A stretch of DNA of 64,000 nt, taken from positions 1-64,000 of the forward strand of contig MAAN01000035.1 in the NCBI GenBank assembly GCA_002163135.1, in the 5' to 3' direction. Both the position numbers and the translations under genes were made by a program. The stretch is from Alphaproteobacteria bacterium 46_93_T64 (GTDB lineage Bacteria; Pseudomonadota; Alphaproteobacteria; Sneathiellales; Sneathiellaceae). The notes under the pieces are model-generated. The model ran no database searches. It was not told the origin of the DNA and saw only the letters and a program-made list of their open reading frames with translations. This document shows, piece after piece, positions 51,708 through 60,333 of the stretch (position 1 is the first letter of the stretch; every line of letters begins with the position of its first letter).

Positions 51708-53008
51708 ACAGTAGCACGCGTACCATCGCACTTTTTACTGCCATGGCCGCTGCTTTGGTGGCGGTTGGTGTGTTTCAAAGCTGGCCATTGGCGCTGGCGA
51801 TCCTCAATCTATGCCTGATCTCGGCCATCATGTCGTTGGGTGTCAACATTCAGTGGGGCTATGCCGGATTATTTAATGTCGGTGTTATGGGCTTCACAGC
51901 ACTGGGTGGTTTGGCCGGTGTGCTGATATCTGTGCCGCCTGTCACCGAGGCGCTACAGGCAGGTGGCTTTGGCATATTCATCGCATTGGTCCTCATATCT
52001 TTGACCATTGCCGGTGCCATTCTGATTTATAAACGGCTGCCCGCAGGTAAAGCTCGCAACTTTTCCATGATTGGGGTGATTGTTATCGGGTATTTCCTCA
52101 CTCGGTATTTCTTCTTTCCGGCCGTTGATGCCATCGAAGCTGTCGACTCGGCTCGGACGGGATATCTAGGCGGACTTGGTTTGCCGATTATCTTTTCCTG
52201 GGTTGTTGGTGGCGTATTTGCCGCGGCTGTTGCTTGGGTGGTTGGTAAGATCGCCCTTGGTTTGCGATCCGACTATCTAGCCATTGCCACGCTGGGTATT
52301 TCAGAAATTATCATTGCAGTGCTAAAAAACGAAGACTGGATGACCCGAGGTGTCAAAAATGTGAGCGGACTGCCGCGCCCTGTGCCATATGAAATCGACC
52401 TACAGCAAACACTATGGTTTCAGGATTGGGCCAGCTATTTAGGTATGTCTCCAGTAGATTTTTCATCGGTTTTTGTAAAGCTTTGTTACGCTGGTTTGTT
52501 CACAGTTGTGCTTTTAATTTTACTATGGTTCTCGGAGCGTGCGCTTCATTCACCGTGGGGCCGGATGATGCGGGCCATTCGAGATAACGAACTTTCATCG
52601 GCGGCCATGGGCAAAAATATAAAGGGGCGTCATCTTCAGGTATTTGTGCTGGGCTCGGCAGTTATCGGTATCGCCGGCGCCATGCTCACAACGCTTGATG
52701 GGCAATTTACACCGGCCTCTTATCAGCCACTGCGTTTTACATTTATCGTCTGGGTGATGGTGATCGTTGGTGGGTCCGGGAATAACCTCGGGGCCATATT
52801 GGGTGGTTTCCTGATCTGGTTTGTCTGGGTAGAAGCCGAGCCTTTCGGGCTTTGGCTGATGGATGTTTTATCATCAGGCATGGCTGAAGACAGCGATCTT
52901 CGCAAGCATCTGCTTAATAGTGCAGCCCATATGCGTCTAATGACGATGGGCCTGATCTTGCTGTTAGTCCTCCGCTTTAGTCCGCGTGGTTTAATACCAG
53001 AAAAATAG
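51704..53008 (+). CDS. Branched-chain-amino-acid-type ABC permease, LivM type
   Basis: 434-residue membrane protein, longer than most LivM because of an additional loop (about residues 105-150, including KRLPAGKARNFSMIGVIVIG). NIQWGYAGLFNVGVMGFTAL and LRSDYLAIATLGISEIII are diagnostic, as are RAIRDNELSSAAMGKN and WVMVIVGGSGNNLGAILGGF. Last gene of the cassette; IS6 copy B begins 7 bp after its stop. Confidence 0.9.
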   Translation: MNSSTRTIALFTAMAAALVAVGVFQSWPLALAILNLCLISAIMSLGVNIQWGYAGLFNVGVMGFTALGGLAGVLISVPPVTEALQAGGFGIFIALVLISLTIAGAILIYKRLPAGKARNFSMIGVIVIGYFLTRYFFFPAVDAIEAVDSARTGYLGGLGLPIIFSWVVGGVFAAAVAWVVGKIALGLRSDYLAIATLGISEIIIAVLKNEDWMTRGVKNVSGLPRPVPYEIDLQQTLWFQDWASYLGMSPVDFSSVFVKLCYAGLFTVVLLILLWFSERALHSPWGRMMRAIRDNELSSAAMGKNIKGRHLQVFVLGSAVIGIAGAMLTTLDGQFTPASYQPLRFTFIVWVMVIVGGSGNNLGAILGGFLIWFVWVEAEPFGLWLMDVLSSGMAEDSDLRKHLLNSAAHMRLMTMGLILLLVLRFSPRGLIPEK

Positions 53009-53014
53009 TGCAAC

Positions 53015-53260
53015 GGCATTGTCAGGGGAAATTAGATTGAGCAATAGGAATGTTGGATTTAGACTCATCCGATGAATAATCCCTTCCGTTATTTCAAGGC
53101 GTCACTTGAAATCATTCGCTTCACGGTAATGATGTGCATTCGCTTATCCTCTGTCATTGCGACAAGTTGAAGATTTGCTTCAGGGAGAGGTGTTGAGGTC
53201 AGCTACGAGACGGCTAAAATGACTGGTCCGTTTTCCTCACAGCTGCCGACATTAATTTAT
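53015..53260 (+). mobile_element. Truncated IS6-family insertion sequence, copy B
   Basis: Left terminal repeat GGCATTGTCAGGGGAAA begins at 53015. Internal sequence then reads NNPFRYFKASLEIIRFTVMM, LRQVEDLLQ and, after a frameshift, RGVEVSYETA, matching copy A; 24 consecutive bases (ATTGCGACAAGTTGAAGATTTGCT) are identical in both. The similarity fades at about 53260 and no right end is visible, so only the first third of an element remains. Same orientation as copy A. Confidence 0.8.
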
Positions 53261-53360
53261 GACCAGTATTTAGTCTCTTTAGTACCATAAGCAGTCAATT
53301 GAGTTTGCGGGAGAAAGCAACTCGACGACCCCAGGATTGTCTGGGAGATAAAAAAGTATC

Positions 53361-54395
53361 TCAGACACGCTTTTTAAATCTTTGAGGGGATAGAGCCTTG
53401 ATTACATCTGCGGGCAGGCAACGGGGTCGACCCATGATCATGTCCACGAGTAAATGTGCCGCCATCAATGAGCTAAGAACGCCATAGGAGCCATGGGCGG
53501 CGGAAATGTATACGTTATCCTGACCTGTGGCGTTGCCAATGATGGGGAAGCGGTTTCTGGACGTTGCCCGGATGGAGGCACGCTGTCCAACGACTTCCAA
53601 CCCGGCCTCCAGCCCAGGAATTGCTTCCGCCAATTTCTGGATATTCTCCTGATTATCCTGCTTGATAATATCTGAATGATTCTGGTCGGGTTGAAACGTC
53701 GCGCCCAGAGTATGAATACCGTCCTTCGCCGGCATGAAATAACCATCATAACAAATACCGCACTTAATATTTGCTGACAGCTGTGTGGCTTTCACCTGAG
53801 TGATCTGTCCGCGTACTGGTATAATCGGAAGATCAGGCACAAACTTGAGAACTGCCGAACCGCAAGCCAGGACTTTGACATCTGCGACAATGTCGTCGAG
53901 ATATTCGACAGGTGAATTGAGATGGCATTCAATATCGCGCGTATATGCTGCGCAGAGCTTTTTAGGGGCAATACTCCCGCCGTCCGGCAAATACAGAGCA
54001 TCGTATCGAAGATTAATGCCAGCAATTTCTGACGCTTCACTTGAGGATACAAGGCGCATATGAGCCGGCGACCAGTTCCAGTTTTTAACGGTTCGGTGCA
54101 GGCGTTTTTCCTTTTTATCCGTATCCATCAAATGCAGCACACCGATGGGGCACCAGTCAATATCATCGAGCATTTTAAAGGTTCGGAGCGCCATAGAATA
54201 GGCCGCAGCATAAAAATCAGCGTCCGCCCCGCGCAATGCAGAAAAACGCGGATTATATAGCCCGGAAACATTTCCCGAGGCACCGTTCGCAAGCGTTGGG
54301 CCTGCTTCATAGACAACAGGCTCTTGCCCCATCTGACGGAACATCCAGGCCACTGCACACCCTGCCAAACCGCCACCAATTATCGCGACTTTCAC
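53361..54395 (-). CDS. mnmC2: tRNA 5-carboxymethylaminomethyl-uridine FAD oxidoreductase (MnmC2 domain)
   Basis: The flavin domain that removes the carboxymethyl group of cmnm5(s2)U34 in tRNA. 344 residues. VAIIGGGLAGCAVAWMF (FAD motif), ANGASGNVSGLYNPRFSAL (isoalloxazine region, conserved in MnmC), VRGQITQVKA and the C-terminal YISAAHGSYGVLSSLMAAHL match the C-terminal half of E. coli MnmC. Here it is a separate protein whose ATG overlaps the stop of mnmD by 4 bp, so the two are translationally coupled. An imperfect inverted repeat at 53338-53367 covers its last codons. Confidence 0.88.
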   Translation of the reverse strand: MKVAIIGGGLAGCAVAWMFRQMGQEPVVYEAGPTLANGASGNVSGLYNPRFSALRGADADFYAAAYSMALRTFKMLDDIDWCPIGVLHLMDTDKKEKRLHRTVKNWNWSPAHMRLVSSSEASEIAGINLRYDALYLPDGGSIAPKKLCAAYTRDIECHLNSPVEYLDDIVADVKVLACGSAVLKFVPDLPIIPVRGQITQVKATQLSANIKCGICYDGYFMPAKDGIHTLGATFQPDQNHSDIIKQDNQENIQKLAEAIPGLEAGLEVVGQRASIRATSRNRFPIIGNATGQDNVYISAAHGSYGVLSSLMAAHLLVDMIMGRPRCLPADVIKALSPQRFKKRV

Positions 54396-55081
54396 GCCTC
54401 GTCACCTGTAAAGCAGCCAATCATCATATCGCGCTTGCGTCCGAAACCTGTCACTTTTTCAATCGAAAATCCTGCCGCTATGAGATTTCTGCGTACTTTT
54501 CCAGCTGCGGTAAAAGTCGCAAGCCGTGTGCCTTTACGGCTGAGCCGCGCCATATTTTCAATAACAGTATCACTCCACATATCCGGGTTTGTTGCGGGTT
54601 TAAACCCGTCCAGAAACCACGCATCAACATCAGCAATCAGTTTTGGAATGGCTACATTGACATCATCGATAATGAGTGTAAGCGTCACCCGTTCATTTAA
54701 AACAACACGATGAAATCCCGGAATACCAAACGGATAATGTGCCAATAATTGCTGCAACCGATCGCCAAAAAATTCACGCCACGGCTGCAGATACATTCCG
54801 ATTTCCTCCCCTTGCAAGGGATATTTTTCAAAAGAGATAAAATCAAGTGACTGGTGCGGCTCTGTCGTTTCTTCGAATAATTTCCAGGCTGACAAAAAAT
54901 TCAACCCGGTTCCGAAACCCGTTTCACAAATTACAAATCGCTCCGCATTCCGCCAGTTTTCGGGTAAATTATTGCCGTCCAGAAACACAAATTTGCTTTC
55001 TGCCAATCCATCATCAGCAGAAAAATACAGATCATCAAACTCTCGGGATTTGGGTGGCCCTATCGGGCGTAAATCAGACAT
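54392..55081 (-). CDS. mnmD: tRNA (mnm5s2U34)-methyltransferase MnmD
   Basis: S-adenosylmethionine-dependent methyltransferase completing mnm5(s2)U34 in tRNA wobble positions. 229 residues, equivalent to the N-terminal half of bifunctional MnmC. ERFVICETGFGTGLNFLSAW is the SAM motif, followed by FISFEKYPL and VDAWFLDGFKPATNPDMWSD. FDDLYFSADDGLAESKFVFL is the family start. The Met at 55081 begins close to it; a frame to 55144 is possible. Separate from MnmC2 but coupled to it by overlap, in the same order as the fused protein. Confidence 0.9.
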   Translation of the reverse strand: MSDLRPIGPPKSREFDDLYFSADDGLAESKFVFLDGNNLPENWRNAERFVICETGFGTGLNFLSAWKLFEETTEPHQSLDFISFEKYPLQGEEIGMYLQPWREFFGDRLQQLLAHYPFGIPGFHRVVLNERVTLTLIIDDVNVAIPKLIADVDAWFLDGFKPATNPDMWSDTVIENMARLSRKGTRLATFTAAGKVRRNLIAAGFSIEKVTGFGRKRDMMIGCFTGDEA

Positions 55082-55372
55082 TTCCTGAGCTACATTAAAG
55101 CACTTGGCAAACTTCTTCAAAAGCAAATCTTGGAATGCGATCAAAAAGTATTTGCGTCCATGTTTTGTGGGGTGTCGATCGCGAAACGATTTAGACCTAG
55201 AATCTATGCATTGAGAGTATGATTGAATACAACAATCGCAACTTATTCTTCAATACATAGCAAATACTAATACAGTCATGCAGAAAACGCATGGGTGAAA
55301 TGAGGTATTTCCGCATGTCAATTTTGCGCTCTCCGATTACATATGGGGTACAAACTTATTGGAGGAAATATC

Positions 55373-55582
55373 ATGCGTGTACTATCTACAAGACCTACAA
55401 ACTCTTCTCCTGCAGCTCACACTGTGACATCACTTACATCTCGTTTGAGCTTGGCGCTAGTTCGTAAATATCGTGCCCATAAGACGGCAACGGCTTTATC
55501 CTCTTTGAGTGACAATGAGCTTGAAGATATAGGTTTGGTACGCGCAGAGATCCTCACCATAGCAGAGCGCGCAGCACTCTAA
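55373..55582 (+). CDS. DUF1127 family small protein
   Basis: A 69-residue basic protein. The C-terminal half LSSLSDNELEDIGLVRAEI is the DUF1127 motif found in alphaproteobacterial small proteins, some of which bind RNA and affect phosphate or nitrogen responses. The N-terminal half is Ser/Thr-rich. GGAGGAAATATC precedes the ATG at 55373, giving a strong site, so the upstream Met at 55343 is rejected. The gene is followed by an inverted repeat and convergent chaC. Confidence 0.88.
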   Translation: MRVLSTRPTNSSPAAHTVTSLTSRLSLALVRKYRAHKTATALSSLSDNELEDIGLVRAEILTIAERAAL

Positions 55583-55587
55583 TATTT

Positions 55588-55610
55588 GGGGGAGTAACCC
55601 GTTACTCCCC
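55588..55610. terminator. GC-rich hairpin between DUF1127 and chaC
   Basis: GGGGGAGTAAC and GTTACTCCCC pair perfectly. It covers the last codons of chaC on the other strand. No T-run, so it may be an mRNA 3'-end stabiliser rather than a full terminator. Confidence 0.6.
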
Positions 55611-56204
55611 TAACTTCTGAACCAATTGCATGATCGCATGCAAGGGGCCGTCTTTTATACCGAACTCATCCAGATGTTCAACGGTACTGTATAAATAATC
55701 TCTGTTAGGACCGCCCCGCCCAGATGCACGTGCAATGATTTTTGCAGCATCCTCAATGGAAGGGCTGCCGCAATATTGCTCATGATGCGGATCGGCAACA
55801 AAGGTCAATGCTGACACTCTACGTCCATCATTCAGCAATTTAAGAGATACCATTTTCGGCACATAGACTTTAGTTACCATTTCACGTCGGTACAGATAGT
55901 CGATCACCGGCTCACGAATACTCGCAGGGCAAAGAATAGCTTTCCCCCGGCACGAACCCCCAGCATCAAGACCTAAAACCAGTCCCGGATTCTCGCGGGT
56001 ACCCCGGTGAACAACTGATGAGACGCAAAACGACCGGTGATATCCGTAAATTTGTGCATCGGCCACAGCCTTATGCTCAAAACCGGGCCGCCACATCAAA
56101 GATCCATACCCAAAGATCCACAAATCTTCGTTTTCCGGCAGCTCAGGCATCGGATGATCGACCGGCGGTAAATCGGGTTCAATCACAAGGTCATATTTAC
56201 TCAT
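55602..56204 (-). CDS. Gamma-glutamylcyclotransferase (ChaC type)
   Basis: Degrades glutathione-like gamma-glutamyl peptides to 5-oxoproline. 200 residues. The family signature WIFGYGSLMWRPGF near residue 29 holds the substrate-binding loop; GYHRSFCVSS and RGTRENPGLVLGLDAGGSC follow, and the catalytic Glu fits YRREM. SGRGGPNRDYLYSTVEHL is C-terminal. It starts inside the stop codon of the EamA transporter (ATGA), so the two are in one operon. Confidence 0.92.
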   Translation of the reverse strand: MSKYDLVIEPDLPPVDHPMPELPENEDLWIFGYGSLMWRPGFEHKAVADAQIYGYHRSFCVSSVVHRGTRENPGLVLGLDAGGSCRGKAILCPASIREPVIDYLYRREMVTKVYVPKMVSLKLLNDGRRVSALTFVADPHHEQYCGSPSIEDAAKIIARASGRGGPNRDYLYSTVEHLDEFGIKDGPLHAIMQLVQKLGE

Positions 56205-57106
56205 TTCACAGGCTTTCCTGATTTCATGTTCACAAGCGCCACGCCAAGGACAACAATGGCCATGCCCGCGAAGGAATAACCGCTCAATTTCTCATCGAAC
56301 AGAATATAGGCAACGACAGCCGTGCAGGGAGGCACAAGAAAAAACAGACTTGAAACTGTCGCTGCAGCTCCTCTTCTGAGCAACAAATATAGAAGCGATA
56401 CAGCCCCCAGCGATAACACTAGTACCAACCAACCGAGCGCAAAAATCAGCTCACCCGACCAAACAATTGTGCGCTCCTCCATAAGAAAGGCCAGCACGGC
56501 AAAATACAAAGTCGCCACCAAGAATTGTATGAAATTTCCACTCTTCAGGCTCATGCCAGAGCAATATTTCTTTTGATAAAGCGTCCCAAAAGCAATGCTG
56601 AAAAGGGCGAGAAAGCTCAAGAAAATGCCAAACACAGATCCTTCACCAAGCGACAACTTGTCTGCAACAACCAGAAAAACGCCACACAGCCCGGCAAGCA
56701 AGCCACTCCATTGGCGAAAACTTACTGTTTCTTTCAACAAAAAGCCGGCGAGTGCCGCGACAATCAACGGTTGGATACCTGCAATCAATGCCGATGTCCC
56801 CGCAGGAACGCCAAGACTGATTGCCCAAAAGACAAATCCCAAATAGCCCCCATGCATCAGCAAACCGGAAAAGCCGATATGGAACCAGTCTTGCCAACGA
56901 TCAGGCCATCTCGTCGAGGTCAAAAAAACCACTGGTAAGAAAATCAAAGCACAAATAGCGAAACGCACGCCTAAAAATGTCATGGGTTCGATATACGGTA
57001 AGCCCAGCTTCGCCCCGATGAAGCCTGTGCTCCAAAGAAACACGAATATAATTGGCATTGCCGCAAGCATTGAATTTTGCCGGACGATTTGAGGCGTATC
57101 TATCAT
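56201..57106 (-). CDS. DMT (EamA) family transporter (2)
   Basis: Inner-membrane permease, 301 residues with about ten helices in two EamA halves. MPIIFVFLWSTGFIGAKLGL opens the first, SALIAGIQPLIVAALAGFLL ends it, and LLLRRGAAATVSSLFFLVPP with LFDEKLSGYSFAGMAIVVLG ends the second. The Met at 57106 is preferred; the frame reaches 57154. Coupled with the ChaC gene, which hints at a thiol or amino acid substrate, but that is inference. Confidence 0.88.
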   Translation of the reverse strand: MIDTPQIVRQNSMLAAMPIIFVFLWSTGFIGAKLGLPYIEPMTFLGVRFAICALIFLPVVFLTSTRWPDRWQDWFHIGFSGLLMHGGYLGFVFWAISLGVPAGTSALIAGIQPLIVAALAGFLLKETVSFRQWSGLLAGLCGVFLVVADKLSLGEGSVFGIFLSFLALFSIAFGTLYQKKYCSGMSLKSGNFIQFLVATLYFAVLAFLMEERTIVWSGELIFALGWLVLVLSLGAVSLLYLLLRRGAAATVSSLFFLVPPCTAVVAYILFDEKLSGYSFAGMAIVVLGVALVNMKSGKPVK

Positions 57107-57204
57107 TTTCAGCAGCTTTGATTTTAGGAAAATAAGTGACAGGTGAGGCCGCAACCTTATAGAGTGGCGCTCAAAATCTCAAGCCATAGAAACCGGATAA
57201 TTAC

Positions 57205-58260
57205 ATGCGCGCCATCACCATCACACTCACTACTTTTGCTTTCCTAATCGGCGGATATATCTTTTGGTGGAATACAGTCGCAGATGCGGCGCTCAAACAA
57301 GTAGAAATCTGGAAAAAAGAGCAGACAGAAAACGGCTACATCATCTTTCATAAACCGATTATCACGTCCGGCTTTCCATACCGCGTGAAACTGGAAGCAC
57401 AGAGTTTAAAAGTCACTAAATTGCAAGGTGATGATAGTGACGAGTTTGAGACAACTATTCCTGATATCTGGGTGATTGCCCAACCTTGGAAGCCTTCACA
57501 CATCGTATTTGGATCATCGGGGACAAGTGAACACACTTGGATTAAAAATAGCGTGAGAGATACAGTCTCAATTTTGCCCGGGACAGCATTAGGGAGCGCA
57601 ACTTTCACATCAAACGGAGAATTGAAGTCCTTGGCGATCGATATCAATAACGCCGAGATTAAGTCCGATGCCTACGGTCCTGCATCCGCCAAACGCCTAC
57701 AACTCCATAGTCGTGTCACCAGTATGCCCAAAATCTCCGAAGGTACCGATGCGCCGACTAGCAAGATAGATACTCCTGCGTGGCAAATAGCTATTCGCGC
57801 AGATACTATCAAATTTGAAAACAGCGCAAACCTACCTCTTGGAGATACTATTACAAAAGCTGCGTTCTCAATACTTATCGAAGGCCATTTTTCTGACTTT
57901 AAAAATACCGATGCCATCACCAAATGGCGGGACAACGGGGGCATATTGGATGTGCAGGATATGAATTTGGTTTGGGGAAAAACTGAGCTTTCGGGTAAAG
58001 GAACCTTGACCCTTGATCAGCAAAATTATCCACTCGGCGCCTTTAGCAGCAAGATAACTGGGTTTAATGAATTGCTTGCCTTGCTCGGTAAAAGCAAAAA
58101 TATGGATAAACAATCTTTAAGAACAGCAGCTATGGCGCTCAATCTCATCTCAAAAGAAGATGAAAACGGAAGCCGTTATCTCGAGATCCCTGTGAGCTTG
58201 CAAGACCGTGCTGTTTTTGCAGGCCCCTTTAAGCTATTGGGGACCACTCCGCTTTTCTAG
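57205..58260 (+). CDS. DUF2125 domain protein
   Basis: A 351-residue exported protein of unknown role. An N-terminal signal/anchor (ITITLTTFAFLIGGYIFWWN) is followed by the DUF2125 pattern KEQTENGYIIFHKPIITSGF with PYRVKLEA. The rest is beta-strand rich (GAFSSKITGFNELLALLGKS). DUF2125 proteins are conserved in alphaproteobacteria and resemble AsmA/lipid-handling periplasmic proteins. It is divergent from the EamA gene and convergent with tyrA. Confidence 0.85.
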   Translation: MRAITITLTTFAFLIGGYIFWWNTVADAALKQVEIWKKEQTENGYIIFHKPIITSGFPYRVKLEAQSLKVTKLQGDDSDEFETTIPDIWVIAQPWKPSHIVFGSSGTSEHTWIKNSVRDTVSILPGTALGSATFTSNGELKSLAIDINNAEIKSDAYGPASAKRLQLHSRVTSMPKISEGTDAPTSKIDTPAWQIAIRADTIKFENSANLPLGDTITKAAFSILIEGHFSDFKNTDAITKWRDNGGILDVQDMNLVWGKTELSGKGTLTLDQQNYPLGAFSSKITGFNELLALLGKSKNMDKQSLRTAAMALNLISKEDENGSRYLEIPVSLQDRAVFAGPFKLLGTTPLF

Positions 58261-58275
58261 TAACAAACCAGCCGT

Positions 58276-59211
58276 TTATTCGTCTTCACCTGGCGACGCC
58301 CGACCAAAATCAGGCTCTGCAGTTTCTTGTCCCGCGTCAATAATTTGCCTGCGGATTGCACGGGTGCGCGAAAACATCTGAAACAATGCATCCCCGTCGC
58401 CCCAGCGAATTGCGCGTTGCAAGGCGGTTAGATCTTCACTGAAGCGCCCCAGCATTTCAAGAACCGCTTCTTTGTTATGTAGGAATACGTCCCGCCACAT
58501 TGTCGGATCAGAAGCTGCAATACGCGTAAAGTCACGGAAACCGCCGGCAGAATATTTGATAACTTCTGACTGTGTTACTTCTTCCAGATCGTCAGCTGTC
58601 CCTACAATATTATACGCAATCAAATGTGGGACGTGAGAGGTAATGGCCAAAACCAAATCATGATGTTTCGGATCCATTCTTTCAACGTCACTCCCTAAAG
58701 CCGTCCAGAAAGCATCCAGTTTATCTACCGCTTCATCGCGTGATTTTTCGGAAGGCGTTAAAATGCACCAGCGACCAGCAAACAATTCCGCGAAACCTGC
58801 AGCAGGACCTGATTTTTCAGTGCCTGCCACGGGATGACCTGCGACAAAATCCACACCGTCTGGAATATGAGGTTCTATAGCTTCTACTACTGCTTGCTTA
58901 ACCGACCCCACATCTGTGACCAACGCTCCTTTTTCAAGGGCGGGCGCTATTTCTTCTGCTATGGCGCCGTAGGTTCCAACAGGCGTACACAAAATAACCA
59001 GATCAGCGCCTTTTACAGCATCACAAGGGTGCTCGTATGCATGATCAACAATACCGAGCTCCAAGGCTACTCGCCTTGTGTCATGGGTTCTCGCCGCGCA
59101 AACAATTTCCTTGGCGACGCCATGTTGACGGGCTGCCCGTGCAATGGACGATCCAATAAGTCCAATTCCGATCAGCGCAAGTCTTTCAATTTTTATTGTG
59201 TTTTCAGACAT
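58276..59211 (-). CDS. tyrA: Prephenate/arogenate dehydrogenase family protein
   Basis: NAD(P)-dependent oxidative decarboxylation on the path to tyrosine. 311 residues. Rossmann motif LALIGIGLIGSSIARAARQHG, LVILCTPVGTYGAIAEEIAP, the DVGSVKQAVVEAIEPHIPDG region, FVAGHPVAGTEKSGPAAGF (catalytic His and substrate pocket) and HVPHLIAYNIV all match. The Met at 59211 begins two bases after the hisC stop; the longer frame to 59241 overlaps hisC without need. Third gene of a chorismate mutase-hisC-tyrA operon. Confidence 0.93.
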   Translation of the reverse strand: MSENTIKIERLALIGIGLIGSSIARAARQHGVAKEIVCAARTHDTRRVALELGIVDHAYEHPCDAVKGADLVILCTPVGTYGAIAEEIAPALEKGALVTDVGSVKQAVVEAIEPHIPDGVDFVAGHPVAGTEKSGPAAGFAELFAGRWCILTPSEKSRDEAVDKLDAFWTALGSDVERMDPKHHDLVLAITSHVPHLIAYNIVGTADDLEEVTQSEVIKYSAGGFRDFTRIAASDPTMWRDVFLHNKEAVLEMLGRFSEDLTALQRAIRWGDGDALFQMFSRTRAIRRQIIDAGQETAEPDFGRASPGEDE

Positions 59212-59212
59212 C

Positions 59213-60307
59213 TTACTGTTCCAGAAATTCCCGCAAGGCATCCATTACAGCGCGGTTATCATCATCCGTTCCCACAGACATCCGAAGGCAAGTTGGTAGC
59301 CCGTAAGATGCCACACTTCTTAGAATTAACCCACGTGCATTCAGGAATGCGTCCGCATCCGAAGCACTTTTGCCAGTACCTTCAAAATCCATCAGAATAA
59401 AATTACCAACACTGTCAGGAATTTCCAGGCCCATGCCGCGCAAATTTTGCACTAAGATCGGGATCCATTTATCGTTATGTTCTCTCGCCTTTTCGACAAA
59501 CTCCTGATCTTTAACTGCAGCAACACCAGCCGCTTGAGCAATGGCGTTTACGTTAAAGGGACCGCGAATTCGGTTCAGCACATCAATAACGTCATCTGGA
59601 CCATACGCCCAACCAATCCGCAAGGCCGACAACCCATAAATCTTTGAAAATGTGCGGGTCATAATGACATTATTATTTCGCGCAACTAGATCCACACCAG
59701 CCTCATAGTCATTTTTGCGAACATATTCCGCATAGGCTGCATCCAGAACCAGTAGAATGTCACTTCGCAGGCCTGCATGTAGTCTTTCAACTTCCGATAC
59801 AGGGATATAAGTTCCAGTAGGATTATTGGGATTTGCCAGAAAAAGAATTTTCGTATTTTCTGTTACGGCAGCCAGCAACGCATCCACGTCTGTTGTCAAA
59901 TTAGCTTCGGTCGCTTTTACGGGAGTTGCACCATTGGACAAAGCTGCCAATTCATAAACCAGAAAGCCGTGTTGCGAGAACAGCACTTCATCGCCTGGGC
60001 CCGCATAGGCGTTTGTAATCAGCGACAGAAGTTCATCTGAGCCATTGCCGCAAATAAGATTTTCAACGGGCAGCTTATGAATGTCCGCAATCGCAGATAA
60101 TAACTCTCCAGATCCGCCATCAGGGTAATGATGTAGTTTTTCGCCAATATCCGCCAAAACAGCCTTCGCCTTGGGGCTTGCCCCAAGCGGTGTCTCATTG
60201 GAGGAAAGTTTAACAACTTTCTGGCTTCCCGCGACGGCTGATCTTCCGCCAACATACGGGGTGATATCCAGAATTCCAGGCTTAGGTGTTGGAAGCAAGG
60301 AGGACAT
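59213..60307 (-). CDS. hisC: Histidinol-phosphate aminotransferase
   Basis: PLP-dependent aminotransferase of histidine synthesis; in alphaproteobacteria HisC in this location also transaminates aromatic keto acids. 364 residues. KLSSNETPLGASPKAKAVLA, HHYPDGGSGELLSAIA, FLANPNNPTGTYIPVSEVER, the Asp in LVLDAAYAEYVR, and the PLP-Lys motif RTFSKIYGLSALRIGWAYG are all present. Its place between chorismate mutase and TyrA suggests that it provides the aminotransferase step for tyrosine/phenylalanine. Confidence 0.94.
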   Translation of the reverse strand: MSSLLPTPKPGILDITPYVGGRSAVAGSQKVVKLSSNETPLGASPKAKAVLADIGEKLHHYPDGGSGELLSAIADIHKLPVENLICGNGSDELLSLITNAYAGPGDEVLFSQHGFLVYELAALSNGATPVKATEANLTTDVDALLAAVTENTKILFLANPNNPTGTYIPVSEVERLHAGLRSDILLVLDAAYAEYVRKNDYEAGVDLVARNNNVIMTRTFSKIYGLSALRIGWAYGPDDVIDVLNRIRGPFNVNAIAQAAGVAAVKDQEFVEKAREHNDKWIPILVQNLRGMGLEIPDSVGNFILMDFEGTGKSASDADAFLNARGLILRSVASYGLPTCLRMSVGTDDDNRAVMDALREFLEQ

Positions 60308-60333
60308 GGAGGTTACTCTCAAATAACTGATAA

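Larger units (their letters stand above)
45836..53260 (+). mobile_element. Fossil IS6-type pseudo-compound transposon
   Basis: Two decayed IS6-family copies in the same orientation flank a 6.56-kb passenger of six co-directional genes (FAD oxidoreductase plus ABC importer). The right end of copy A (46453) and the left end of copy B (53015, 7 bp after the last stop codon) are both recognisable and abut the passenger. Direct repeats of IS6 elements around passenger genes are the known form of IS6/IS26 pseudo-compound transposons. That the cassette was acquired this way is inference; outer target duplications cannot be tested because copy B is truncated. Confidence 0.55.

Noticed and set aside
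53338-53367. Terminator for mnmC2
   Set aside because: An 11-bp imperfect repeat exists but overlaps the last codons and lacks a T-run, so it is only mentioned with the gene.
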